This document shows positions 1 through 7,107 of a stretch of 12,618 nucleotides of DNA, one piece after another (the first letter of the stretch is position 1; every line of letters begins with the position of its first letter). The notes under the pieces were generated by a model. That model was not told the origin of the DNA, made no database searches, and was given only the letters and a program-made list of their open reading frames with translations. The stretch comes from Treponema sp. Its GTDB lineage: Bacteria; Spirochaetota; Spirochaetia; Treponematales; Breznakiellaceae. The stretch covers positions 1 to 12,618 of the forward strand of contig WQWD01000041.1 in assembly GCA_009785545.1 (NCBI GenBank). The letters run 5' to 3'. The translations under genes were made by a program, and so were the position numbers.

Positions 1-65
1 CCCAATTGAATGATTAACATCAGTACTGCCGCCGCAAACGCTGTTTTTGATTTGTAGTTTTTCAT
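1..65 (-). CDS. 5' end of an exported-protein gene (partial, runs off the window)
   Basis: The minus strand has an ATG at 65-63 followed by 21 open codons to the window edge. They encode MKNYKSKTAFAAAVLML, then IIQLG. This is a typical Sec signal peptide: a lysine-rich start followed by an alanine/leucine/isoleucine core. Nothing of the mature protein is present, so no function can be given. I see no Shine-Dalgarno sequence upstream. The region just upstream on this strand holds the left copy of the 40-bp repeat also found at the end of fabV, so this gene may originally have been the neighbour of fabV, separated now by the island. The call rests only on the start codon and signal-peptide character. 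Confidence 0.5.
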   Translation of the reverse strand, partial: MKNYKSKTAFAAAVLMLIIQL

Positions 66-86
66 ACATATATTACGGGGTGAATA

Positions 87-126
87 TGCGTGGCGCTTTA
101 CCGAAAATGAGATTTTTTACATATTT
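87..126. repeat. Left copy of the 40-bp direct repeat flanking the island
   Basis: The sequence begins tgcgtggcgctttaccgaaa and ends ttttttacatattt. It matches 7069-7107 in the same orientation with two substitutions and one single-base indel, and the similarity stops at both ends. Read on the minus strand it still contains AATATGTAA, the last two codons and stop of fabV. It is a candidate attachment site or duplicated target. A dispersed genomic repeat is the main alternative. Confidence 0.75.
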
Positions 127-127
127 G

Positions 128-161
128 AGGCTGTCCCAAAACTTCAGTTTTGAGACAGTCT
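128..161. repeat. Hairpin resembling an insertion-sequence end
   Basis: The two arms aggctgtcccaaaact (128-143) and agttttgagacagtct (146-161) are complementary at 14 of 16 positions, counting only Watson-Crick pairs, with a 2-base centre. It begins one base after the left direct repeat. The ggctgtcccaaaa character resembles terminal repeats of IS1182-type elements as I remember them. No transposase lies beside it, so it is at most a solo end or a dispersed hairpin. Confidence 0.5.
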
Positions 162-214
162 GCTCTACGTCACCAAGCTATTCTAATATATGTTCTCATT
201 ATTTTGCATTTATT

Positions 215-267
215 AACTTCCCACATAGGATGTTTTTGAATTTAATTTTCTTCCTATGTGGGAAGTT
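215..267. terminator. Perfect 16-bp inverted repeat, terminator-like hairpin
   Basis: The arms aacttcccacatagga (215-230) and tcctatgtgggaagtt (252-267) are perfectly complementary, with a 21-base loop. The right arm runs into five T residues (266-270), which suits a plus-strand intrinsic terminator. On the minus strand the trailing sequence is only moderately T-rich. It lies downstream of the YhcG-type gene (stop at 344) and could still end the island transcript. Together with the 128-161 hairpin it fills the gene-free stretch 66-343. Confidence 0.55.
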
Positions 268-343
268 TTTATTATCGTATACGATTTCGTTTACTCTACG
301 ATAAGCTTCCCGAATAGGCACTTTTTAGACAGGCTTGGCTAAT

Positions 344-1459
344 TCAAGAATCATCATCTTTTGATTCATAGAAATAATCAATTTGTTTTATTATATCTGT
401 TTTTGGTATTGATTGCGAATCAAAGGTTAGACGCCGTTCAAGACGTTCTTTTGCTTCTTGCATTATCGCATTTATTTTTTTCTCAAATTCCTCTTTGGAA
501 GGCATAACTGTCCAAAATTCAGCAACAGCGATGCCGGATTTATCCATTTCTAATAATTCCAATTGTCCGCAATTTGCTCTTGGACAAAGTATTAATCCTA
601 TCGGCTCGTTTTCGTCAGGCTGCCGTTCGTATTTGTTAAGCCATTTTAAATAAAATTCCATTTGCCCTTTGAATGCGGGTCTAAATTTTTCCAACTTAAG
701 CTCAACTGCAACAAGTCTTTTAATTATTCGATGATAAAACAGTAAATCAAGAATCGCATCATCACCATCTACAGTCATACGCTTTTGCCGTTCTACAAAT
801 GTGAAACCATGTCCAAATTCTAAAATGAACGCTTCAAGTTCGCAGAGTATTGCTTTTTCTAAATCAGCTTCGAGAAAATTTTCTTTCAATCCCAAAGTAT
901 CAAGTAGATAAGGGTCTTTAAACACATTGAAAGGCACAGTTGATTTTTCTGTTAATTGAGAATTTGCAATTTCGCGGCGTTCATAGGCTTTCCTTGATAT
1001 TTGATACCGTAAATCACGTATTCCTAAATTACGATCCACAGCATCTTTTGCGTAATATAATCTTGCTTTTTCACTTTTTAGCGGTATAATTTCGATAAAA
1101 TGAGACCAGCTTAATTGTTGCGACAGTGTCGCAACAATTTCAATATCAGGAAAAACTACAGCAAATTTAATCATACGGGTTATTTTTGTATATTCATAAC
1201 CATTTCCATATTTTATCAATAAAAGTTGTGACAGCTTCGCAACAATCTGCTTCCCGTATTCTGCGCGTTCACCTCCAAGTAAAACAGAGCCAATGTATTG
1301 CCCTATCTCCCAATACATAAGTGTTACTTCTTGATTTACCGATGAGTATGCGCGAGCCTTGCGGTTTTCTATTATTTGGGAAACACGCTTGAAGAGTTGG
1401 TTTTCGTCTATTTGTAGAGTCGTTGGTGTTAGTTCGTTTTTTGGTTTCTTTTTTGCCAT
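344..1459 (-). CDS. YhcG/DUF1016 PDDEXK nuclease family protein
   Basis: The protein has 371 residues. The N-terminal part (about 20-160) matches the DUF1016 domain as I know it, with YWEIGQYI (49-56), EYGKQIVAKLSQ (67-78) and LSWSHFIEIIPL (116-127). The C-terminal part (about 175-330) carries a PDDEXK-type nuclease core: D238 in ILDLL, E253-x-K255 in VELK, and the glutamine of KGQMEFY (Q266). Proteins of this family are often found beside restriction-modification genes and may act as DNA nucleases; the precise role is not settled. It is the last gene of the island and starts one base after the stop of the AlbA_2 remnant. AGGAG lies 14 bases before the ATG, an unusually long spacing. The nuclease motif appears intact, so activity is plausible. 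Family assignment is firm, function is inference. Confidence 0.88.
   Translation of the reverse strand: MAKKKPKNELTPTTLQIDENQLFKRVSQIIENRKARAYSSVNQEVTLMYWEIGQYIGSVLLGGERAEYGKQIVAKLSQLLLIKYGNGYEYTKITRMIKFAVVFPDIEIVATLSQQLSWSHFIEIIPLKSEKARLYYAKDAVDRNLGIRDLRYQISRKAYERREIANSQLTEKSTVPFNVFKDPYLLDTLGLKENFLEADLEKAILCELEAFILEFGHGFTFVERQKRMTVDGDDAILDLLFYHRIIKRLVAVELKLEKFRPAFKGQMEFYLKWLNKYERQPDENEPIGLILCPRANCGQLELLEMDKSGIAVAEFWTVMPSKEEFEKKINAIMQEAKERLERRLTFDSQSIPKTDIIKQIDYFYESKDDDS
1113..1139. repeat. Perfect 27-base palindrome inside the YhcG-type gene
   Basis: The arms aattgttgcgaca (1113-1125) and tgtcgcaacaatt (1127-1139) are perfectly complementary around a single central base. A relative lies at 1225-1246, matching 19 of 22 bases and encoding the similar peptide IVAKLSQ. 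The palindrome encodes IVATLSQQ, so part of the symmetry may come from the protein sequence. Confidence 0.85.
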
Positions 1460-1460
1460 G

Positions 1461-1631
1461 TTAGCTTATTGTACTCCTTTTTTGGGGATTATGTGAGAAG
1501 ATTTCTCGCGGAGACGCTGAGAACGCAGAGGGGAATTTGTAGAATTCATATTTATTTTTTGCTTCTTTGAATTCGTAGTGTTCGCCTTCGGTGGCTTTTA
1601 GGAGTTCTTCGATTGTGTCGTGGTGTTTCAT
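1461..1631 (-). pseudogene. Remnant of a Schlafen AlbA_2-domain gene
   Basis: A 56-codon reading frame starts at ATG 1631 behind AAAGAGG (about 1641-1647) and ends at TAA 1463-1461. Its first 30 residues contain TIEELLKATEGEHYEFKEAK, followed by NKYEF. This is the hallmark start of AlbA_2 (Schlafen-type) proteins, which normally continue for several hundred residues through an 'AxANxxGGxLxxGV' core. Here the similarity ends around residue 33 and the frame enters a GC-rich repeat (1499-1535) that encodes unrelated residues. I read it as a truncated gene whose body was lost, though the stub could still be translated. The stop lies one base before the YhcG-type ATG. Recognition is from memory of the family consensus. 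Confidence 0.6.
1499..1535. repeat. GC-rich degenerate repeat (gcggagac / gctgagaac / gcagagg)
   Basis: Within otherwise AT-rich DNA, this stretch consists of three imperfect units of 7-9 bases: gcggagac, gctgagaac, gcagagg. Similar 'ctctgcgt...ctccgcgagaaat' sequences occur as dispersed repeats in many bacterial genomes as I recall. It sits where the AlbA_2 remnant loses similarity to its family. Confidence 0.5.
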
Positions 1632-1693
1632 GGGGTTGCCTCTTTGAGGGTATTGTATTGTAACATATTGTATTTTTTTACCCCCTTATAATT

Positions 1694-4153
1694 TCATTTA
1701 AACATATCTGAAAATAGTGTTTGTTGTTGCGGATCATGACTTTTATTTATGGTATTACGTTTTTTTTGCATATTTTCATTTTCAGAAATAATAAGTTCTT
1801 CGAGTAAAGGTTCTATTTCAGATATAATAACAGGTTCTTCTGGAGAAGGCTCACTTTCTAAAAGACTAATAGTTTTTTCTGGCGCAGGAACTACTATTTT
1901 TTCACCCATCATTTTTTCATAATGTTCCTTCCCAATTTCTAAAAAAATATTCTTAAACACTTCAAAAAGAATTGATGGTTGTATGCTAGATAATCTTTGA
2001 AAATAAATTGCATCAAATACAGAGAGTTTATGACTCTCTTCATTAAGAATCGATATAAATTCACGCCAAATCAAATAATTTTCATCGTTTTTTGATTTAT
2101 TATATAAAATCCCCCATGAACTTTCACTTATTCCAATAAAATTTATAAAACTCTCTATAATTCTTCTCATTGTATTAGAAATTAAAATATTAGTTGTAGA
2201 ATCTATGCTTAAATTACCTTTTAATTCTTTTAACGATTCCCATAATAGAGAATAATCATCATTAATTTTACTTTTATCTTTGTTTTCAACTGATGTAATA
2301 TTTTTGCTTTTCTTAATATGAAAATGACAATAATCACTACAAATATAACTATTTCTATAATCTAATGATACTTCTTTATAAAAATAAACATTATGTGTTA
2401 ATAAGAATAATTGTTCGATTTGATTAATACAGAATAGAGAATTATTTTTTTTATTCTTTTCAATTAAACTTCGTATTAATGTAGAAACTATAAATAATGA
2501 TTGACTATCAAGACTTGAAACAGGATCGTCTATAACTATTATCTTCTTTTTTGTTGAATTTTGTATATTATCTGTTCCTAGGCAAAGTTGATGAAAATAT
2601 AAAAATGATATGAAATTTTTTTCTCCTTCGCTTAAAGTCTTAAAAGTATTTTGTGAATCAGGAGCATTAGGACGTTTTAATTGATATTTTGACATATTAT
2701 TTGATTTATCAACTTCTATAATCTCAAAACCTTCAAAGCCTGCATTTCTTAATAAATATTTAATATTATCTACTGATTCTTTGGTATTTATTGTTTGGCT
2801 ATTTAATTCTTCAATTTGAAGCTTTATACCTATTATTTTCTCTTTGTATGATTCTTTTAATCGTGAAGAAATGTTTTCTATATTATTATATTTTACAACT
2901 CTTTGATCATAATTTAATATATCTGAACTAGAATTAGAAGAAATATAATTCCATATTAATTGCGTAAAGAGTTTTCTATTTTCTTCCAGTTTATTGAATG
3001 TAATATTTCCTTCATTAATAACTTCAATGATATTAGACAAATTGTTTTTACGTGTTTCTAATGATATCAAAACCATCTTTTCATTAGGCTTATTTATTTT
3101 GCTATTCATAATAATCATATTGCTATCAAATAATTCTTTTATTGTATCATATTCGCTTGAAATAATATTATCTTTGTTATAAATATTTCCGATTTCCTTT
3201 AGTCTTGATAAAAACTGCTGTGAATGTAATTTATATTCAGATAGTAGAGATTTAATTTTCTCAATTTTATTTTTATAAGTATCATCAAAGTATTTTGCAA
3301 ATTGGTCTTGCAAATTCTTGTCTATTGTTTGCTTTTGACAGAATGGGCAAATATTGCTAGCGCTTTTTAAATACGCCGTGCCTTCTTCAACCCATTTACG
3401 GTTATCTAATACCTTTATTAAATTAGCGATGTCTACATCTTCATTGCCGATTATTATTTCTTCTAATAATTTATTAAGTTTACGTTCAGTATCTCTAATG
3501 TGTTTATATTTTTTTGTATCAATAGAAATTGGTATTTCTAAAATTTTATTCTCGTACAATGTTTTATACTTGATAAATAATTCATTAATTTCAAGAACCT
3601 CACTTAAACCTTCATGCAATTCTTTTCTTATTCTATTCAGATGATCTGTTTTTTTTCCTGAATGATCTAAATTAATTTTAGAGAAATTTTCAAATTTATC
3701 TCGTAAAGCCCAACATTTTTTTAATAATAATTCATGCTCATCTTTTTGTTTTTTATTTAATAAAATATTGATGCTTTCTATGGATTTAATTCTATTTTCA
3801 ATATATTCAATTTGCTGATTAAGACTTTTAATTTGTTTATCAACAGCATCATTTTTTTCATTTAATGAAAATATACCATTAAGGCTATCCTTAAGAATAA
3901 AATTTGTATTTATAAATTCTTCATTAAAAACTAGAATTTGATGTTTTTGAGGATCGTATCCTATTTGCGAACAATTATTAAAATCAATTGATTTTTTATC
4001 ATTCTCTAAAGTTAAATTTTGAAGATATCGAACTATAGTGGATTTTCCTGTTCCATTATATCCAAAGAAAAAATTGATTCTTTTTAATTTATCAATGGGA
4101 TGGCAATTATTATCAAATGTTGCTATGTTTTTTATTAATAATGAAGAAATCAT
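1694..4153 (-). CDS. RloC/PrrC-like AAA_13 ATPase, candidate tRNA anticodon nuclease
   Basis: The protein has 819 residues. Walker A is GYNGTGKST (31-39). An AAA_13 hallmark, FNEEFINTNF then GIFSLNE, lies at 76-99. Coiled-coil-rich segments surround a zinc-hook-like CPFC (269-272), as in Rad50-like RloC and unlike PrrC. Then follow the signature LSEGEK (507-512), Walker B IIVIDDPVSSLD (538-549) and the switch histidine in LLTHN (H587). Downstream, R663-x3-E667 in MRRIIESF and H708 in LNEESHK form a candidate anticodon-nuclease triad. PrrC-type proteins cut tRNA anticodons after phage attack and are normally held silent by a restriction enzyme. An acidic, proline-containing tail (about 754-797) is extra. 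TAGGTG precedes the ATG, and the gap to the methylase gene is 19 bases, so the two are probably cotranscribed. The gene is strikingly AT-rich. The ATPase family is firm; nuclease activity is inferred. Confidence 0.85.
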   Translation of the reverse strand: MISSLLIKNIATFDNNCHPIDKLKRINFFFGYNGTGKSTIVRYLQNLTLENDKKSIDFNNCSQIGYDPQKHQILVFNEEFINTNFILKDSLNGIFSLNEKNDAVDKQIKSLNQQIEYIENRIKSIESINILLNKKQKDEHELLLKKCWALRDKFENFSKINLDHSGKKTDHLNRIRKELHEGLSEVLEINELFIKYKTLYENKILEIPISIDTKKYKHIRDTERKLNKLLEEIIIGNEDVDIANLIKVLDNRKWVEEGTAYLKSASNICPFCQKQTIDKNLQDQFAKYFDDTYKNKIEKIKSLLSEYKLHSQQFLSRLKEIGNIYNKDNIISSEYDTIKELFDSNMIIMNSKINKPNEKMVLISLETRKNNLSNIIEVINEGNITFNKLEENRKLFTQLIWNYISSNSSSDILNYDQRVVKYNNIENISSRLKESYKEKIIGIKLQIEELNSQTINTKESVDNIKYLLRNAGFEGFEIIEVDKSNNMSKYQLKRPNAPDSQNTFKTLSEGEKNFISFLYFHQLCLGTDNIQNSTKKKIIVIDDPVSSLDSQSLFIVSTLIRSLIEKNKKNNSLFCINQIEQLFLLTHNVYFYKEVSLDYRNSYICSDYCHFHIKKSKNITSVENKDKSKINDDYSLLWESLKELKGNLSIDSTTNILISNTMRRIIESFINFIGISESSWGILYNKSKNDENYLIWREFISILNEESHKLSVFDAIYFQRLSSIQPSILFEVFKNIFLEIGKEHYEKMMGEKIVVPAPEKTISLLESEPSPEEPVIISEIEPLLEELIISENENMQKKRNTINKSHDPQQQTLFSDMFK

Positions 4154-4172
4154 TTTACACCTAAATATATTA

Positions 4173-6824
4173 TCATGGGATTTCCCCCACCAACTCCCGA
4201 TACCTCTCCATTAACTCGGCAACAATAGCCGCCTCTGAAACATCCTTTTTAAACCCATACAGCTTCATCACAGCACGGTCAAGGGTTTGATGTGCTTTTT
4301 GCAATTCTGGTGGCATTGTAAGTGGGTCATATAAATCTGCAAGTGAGCTCTCTGGAAACAATGCTCTTGCGTCTAAAACAGCTTGAGCCAATTTTTCAAT
4401 TTCAGCTTTTTGTTCCTCATTTGCATTTGACCATAAAAAATTATTATAAACAATTGTGTTTGAATAACTATAATCACTTTTCATACGCCCACAAATGGCA
4501 CGCATCCAAGCCATGTGAACACTGGATGTAATAATTCCAAAATGATATAAACTGGCATTTGTTATGGTAAAAAGTTTGTTTCCTGCAATAATTTCGCTAC
4601 TCAAATAACCTATTGGAATGTACTTTCTATTTTCAGATGATACAACTGGAATAGCAATATAGTCTGTTGAAGGTTGTTTAATTTCATCAAAAAGCGTTGG
4701 AGTTTCTGCCTTGTCTCTTGTAGAAGCTTTGGAACTAGCCAATCGCATTTGGCGCACTTTCTCTACCCGTTCCATAACAATAGGCATTTTTCGTAATTCA
4801 GAAGGAGACACGTTAACAAGCCAAAGGCAATGTCGTTCTAACTTGTTAATAAATTCTTCGCCCATCATAAAACGTTTAATATATTTTTGAGCTAAAGGCT
4901 CTTTTGAAATAAAATCTTTATATTCATTAGCTTCAATTATTAAATTTCCACCACATGATGGTTGACTTCCTCTACTTATAATTGGTACATCATCACATAT
5001 TGGCTTTGTACGCTTTTCTATAAATACAGTTGGAGCTTCTAATAAATATTGATTTATATTTGGCTTTGTCTTAATAAAACTAAATCCAATTATAACACAA
5101 TGCACCGCCGCTTTGCCTTTCGCTTCATTGCTCCATTTAAATGTTGGAATACCGAAATTAATATATATACCTTGCTCAACTAACGGTTTCCATAGAATAG
5201 TAGGTTGCTCTCCCTGAGCAATTGAATTAGTAGAAACAAATGCTGTTTTAATAAATGTATCCTTCATCATGTCAGTTGATTTCTTGTACCAAGCACAAAC
5301 ATAATCAAGATTTTTATTATTTGGAAAAATTAACGCCATATCGGCTTTTTGCTCTGCATTTGCATACGCATAACCCACAAATGGCGGATTCCCCAAAATA
5401 TAACTCAACTCCCCCTTCGGCACAACACTTTCCCAATCAATCCGCAAAGCATTCGCAGAAACAATGGTAGCACTCTGCGTCAACGGCAGACGTGCATAAT
5501 ACATACCAAACTGCTCAGATACAAGCAGGTTCATTTGATGATCAATCAACCACATTCCAACTTGCGCTATTTGACAGGGAAACTCCTCACATTCAATACC
5601 GTAAAATTGCTCAACATTTACTTTAACCATCGGGGAAATATCCAACTCGCGCTGAGCGGAACTTATTTTCATTTTTAATATTTCAAGTTCTAATCTTCGC
5701 AATTCACGATAGGTGATTATCAAAAAATTACCGCAACCGCAGGCTGGGTCAAGGAACTTTAATTTGCTTATTTTGTCATGGAAAACATCTAACCCTTTTG
5801 GACTGGTTTTAATATCATCAAATTCTTTCCATAATTCATCCATGAATAATGGGTTTATCAATTTTAAAATATTTTCTTCGCTGGTATAATGCGCTCCCAA
5901 TTCTCGTCTCTGATCTTTGTCCATTACGCCTTGAAACATTGCTCCGAAAATAGCAGGGGAGATTTTATTCCATTCAAAATCTAAACATTCAAAAAGCAAC
6001 TGACGCATTTTTGAGTTAAATTCGGCTGTGGGTAAAGTTTGTGTAAAAAGTTTTCCGTTTATATATCGGAATTGTTTTAATTCTTCGGAAATTAGTGTAC
6101 GTTTTTTTCTTGTTTCTTCGTTTAAGTTAAGAATATCAAATAGTTTTGCGATACGGTCGGATAAATCGGAACCGTCAGACTTTGAATTCAACAAATAACG
6201 GAATAATGTGTCTTTTGGGAATATGCCTGTATCGTTCGCAAACAAACAGAAAAGCAAGCGTACAAGATAAACTTGTAAATCATGTCCTTCGTAACCATGA
6301 CTTTTTAACGCATCGTGAAGCTTTGCCATTTTTTCGGCGGCTTTGACGTTGACTTCTGTTTGGGTTTCTCTTATTCGTTCTGTTTCATATCCTGCAATGT
6401 CGGCAAAACGTCTAATGTGTTTATGCAGGTCTTTTGTTTTGAATGTGATATTCTCGTTATTGGAACGGCGGCAAATATAGATTGTTTCAAAATCGCAAAC
6501 GAGCCAAAGGTCTGGTATATCATCTAATTCTAAATGTAACATATAGATTTGAAGTTGTCGGAACGCTACGGACAAATCCTTGCCGCGACTTTTCATTTCT
6601 ATTGCGATTTTCCCTTTCCATAGGTAATCAATATAACCAGTTTTATTATCAGAGAGGGGTACTTTGAATTCAAAATCGCCAAGAGCTTCTGGATCGGTTA
6701 CGCCGAAAACTTGGAGTAAACTTGTTACAAAACTCTGGGCTTGCGCTTCTTCGTTTTTAGCGTCTAACCAGCGTTTCGAAAACTTTATTGCGTTTGCCTG
6801 TATTTCTTCCCATGATAATTTCAT
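4173..6824 (-). CDS. MmeI-like type IIL restriction-modification enzyme (nuclease + adenine methylase)
   Basis: The protein has 883 residues, the usual size for MmeI-type enzymes, which cut and methylate DNA with one polypeptide. The N-terminal endonuclease is D66-x9-E76-x-K78 (GYIDYLW...IEMKSRGKDL). A helical connector follows, then GAHYTSE (310-316), methylase motif I LDPACGCGNF (358-367) and motif IV LGNPPF (477-482), the signature of N6-adenine methylases of the gamma class. The target-recognition region is about 600-790, including PTLFDEIKQP and VVSSENRKYIPIG, both typical of MmeI relatives. Recognition sequence and cut distance cannot be read from this. No separate specificity or methylase gene is needed. 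It is the first gene of the island operon, with a promoter at 6923-6951 and AGGAG 14 bases before the ATG. No frameshift or missing motif is seen, so it is probably functional. Confidence 0.9.
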   Translation of the reverse strand: MKLSWEEIQANAIKFSKRWLDAKNEEAQAQSFVTSLLQVFGVTDPEALGDFEFKVPLSDNKTGYIDYLWKGKIAIEMKSRGKDLSVAFRQLQIYMLHLELDDIPDLWLVCDFETIYICRRSNNENITFKTKDLHKHIRRFADIAGYETERIRETQTEVNVKAAEKMAKLHDALKSHGYEGHDLQVYLVRLLFCLFANDTGIFPKDTLFRYLLNSKSDGSDLSDRIAKLFDILNLNEETRKKRTLISEELKQFRYINGKLFTQTLPTAEFNSKMRQLLFECLDFEWNKISPAIFGAMFQGVMDKDQRRELGAHYTSEENILKLINPLFMDELWKEFDDIKTSPKGLDVFHDKISKLKFLDPACGCGNFLIITYRELRRLELEILKMKISSAQRELDISPMVKVNVEQFYGIECEEFPCQIAQVGMWLIDHQMNLLVSEQFGMYYARLPLTQSATIVSANALRIDWESVVPKGELSYILGNPPFVGYAYANAEQKADMALIFPNNKNLDYVCAWYKKSTDMMKDTFIKTAFVSTNSIAQGEQPTILWKPLVEQGIYINFGIPTFKWSNEAKGKAAVHCVIIGFSFIKTKPNINQYLLEAPTVFIEKRTKPICDDVPIISRGSQPSCGGNLIIEANEYKDFISKEPLAQKYIKRFMMGEEFINKLERHCLWLVNVSPSELRKMPIVMERVEKVRQMRLASSKASTRDKAETPTLFDEIKQPSTDYIAIPVVSSENRKYIPIGYLSSEIIAGNKLFTITNASLYHFGIITSSVHMAWMRAICGRMKSDYSYSNTIVYNNFLWSNANEEQKAEIEKLAQAVLDARALFPESSLADLYDPLTMPPELQKAHQTLDRAVMKLYGFKKDVSEAAIVAELMERYRELVGEIP

Positions 6825-6838
6825 TTAGCTTAATATTA

Positions 6839-6843
6839 CTCCT
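6839..6843 (-). promoter_or_regulatory. Ribosome binding site of the MmeI-like gene, in a leader shared with the YhcG-type gene
   Basis: AGGAG stands 14 bases from the ATG, longer than usual. The YhcG-type gene has AGGAG (1474-1478) at exactly the same 14-base distance. Both spacers contain TAAGCTAA just before the start codon. The similarity suggests a common origin of the two leaders. Confidence 0.55.
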
Positions 6844-6922
6844 GAACAGCGATTATTCTTAATGATAACAAGCTATCCACCTGCCTTCAACCCTGAAAAA
6901 AAATTGAAAAATCATTTATTTT

Positions 6923-6951
6923 ATTATATCTTATAAATAGTAACTATACAA
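6923..6951 (-). promoter_or_regulatory. Promoter of the island operon
   Basis: On the minus strand TTGTAT (6951-6946) and a perfect TATAAT (6928-6923) are separated by 17 bases. Transcription would start near 6916, leaving a leader of about 90 bases before the methylase ATG. It is the best sigma70-type promoter in the roughly 270-base gap between fabV and the methylase gene. Confidence 0.6.
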
Positions 6952-7037
6952 GTTTAAAGTATATATTGACACATCAAACGCATGAACGAAAATGTAAGCA
7001 AATATGCAGGCAATATAAAAATATTTCCAAGAACAGG

Positions 7038-7073
7038 GAATAACAAACAAACACAGACCATTCATGTCTGCGT
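7038..7073 (-). terminator. Probable terminator of fabZ-fabV
   Basis: An 8-bp stem (7051-7058 with 7066-7073, one G-T wobble) closes a 7-base loop. On the minus strand it is followed by the T-rich run TTGTTTGTTATT. It begins 25 bases beyond the fabV stop and overlaps the inner edge of the right direct repeat by five bases. Confidence 0.5.
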
Positions 7074-7107
7074 GGCGCTTTACCGAAATAAAATTTTTTA
7101 CATATTT
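7069..7107. repeat. Right copy of the 40-bp direct repeat, at the 3' end of fabV
   Basis: This copy begins with the same 20 bases as the left copy (tgcgtggcgctttaccgaaa) and ends ttttttacatattt. On the minus strand its outer edge encodes the final Asn-Met-stop of fabV. It would be the attachment or target site at which the island joined the chromosome. Confidence 0.75.

Larger units (their letters stand above)
87..7107. mobile_element. Putative defence island bracketed by direct repeats
   Basis: The segment between the two 40-bp repeats carries only defence-type genes (MmeI-like restriction enzyme, RloC/PrrC-like ATPase, AlbA_2 remnant, YhcG nuclease). It is clearly more AT-rich than the flanking chromosome, most strikingly in the ATPase gene. 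All its genes read toward the left end. The right repeat coincides with the 3' end of fabV, a typical place for site-specific integration. No integrase or transposase is recognisable inside, so movement would have needed an enzyme supplied in trans or since lost. The boundaries are inferred from the repeats alone. Confidence 0.5.

Noticed and set aside
47..304. 85-codon plus-strand frame at the left end
   Set aside because: It runs through the left direct repeat and both hairpins, and its peptide is mostly the translation of those repeats. It has no recognisable domain.
4154..7068. Separate type I restriction subunits or an integrase
   Set aside because: The only long gene here is the complete MmeI-like fusion. 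I saw no HsdS/HsdR features and no tyrosine or serine recombinase motifs in any frame.
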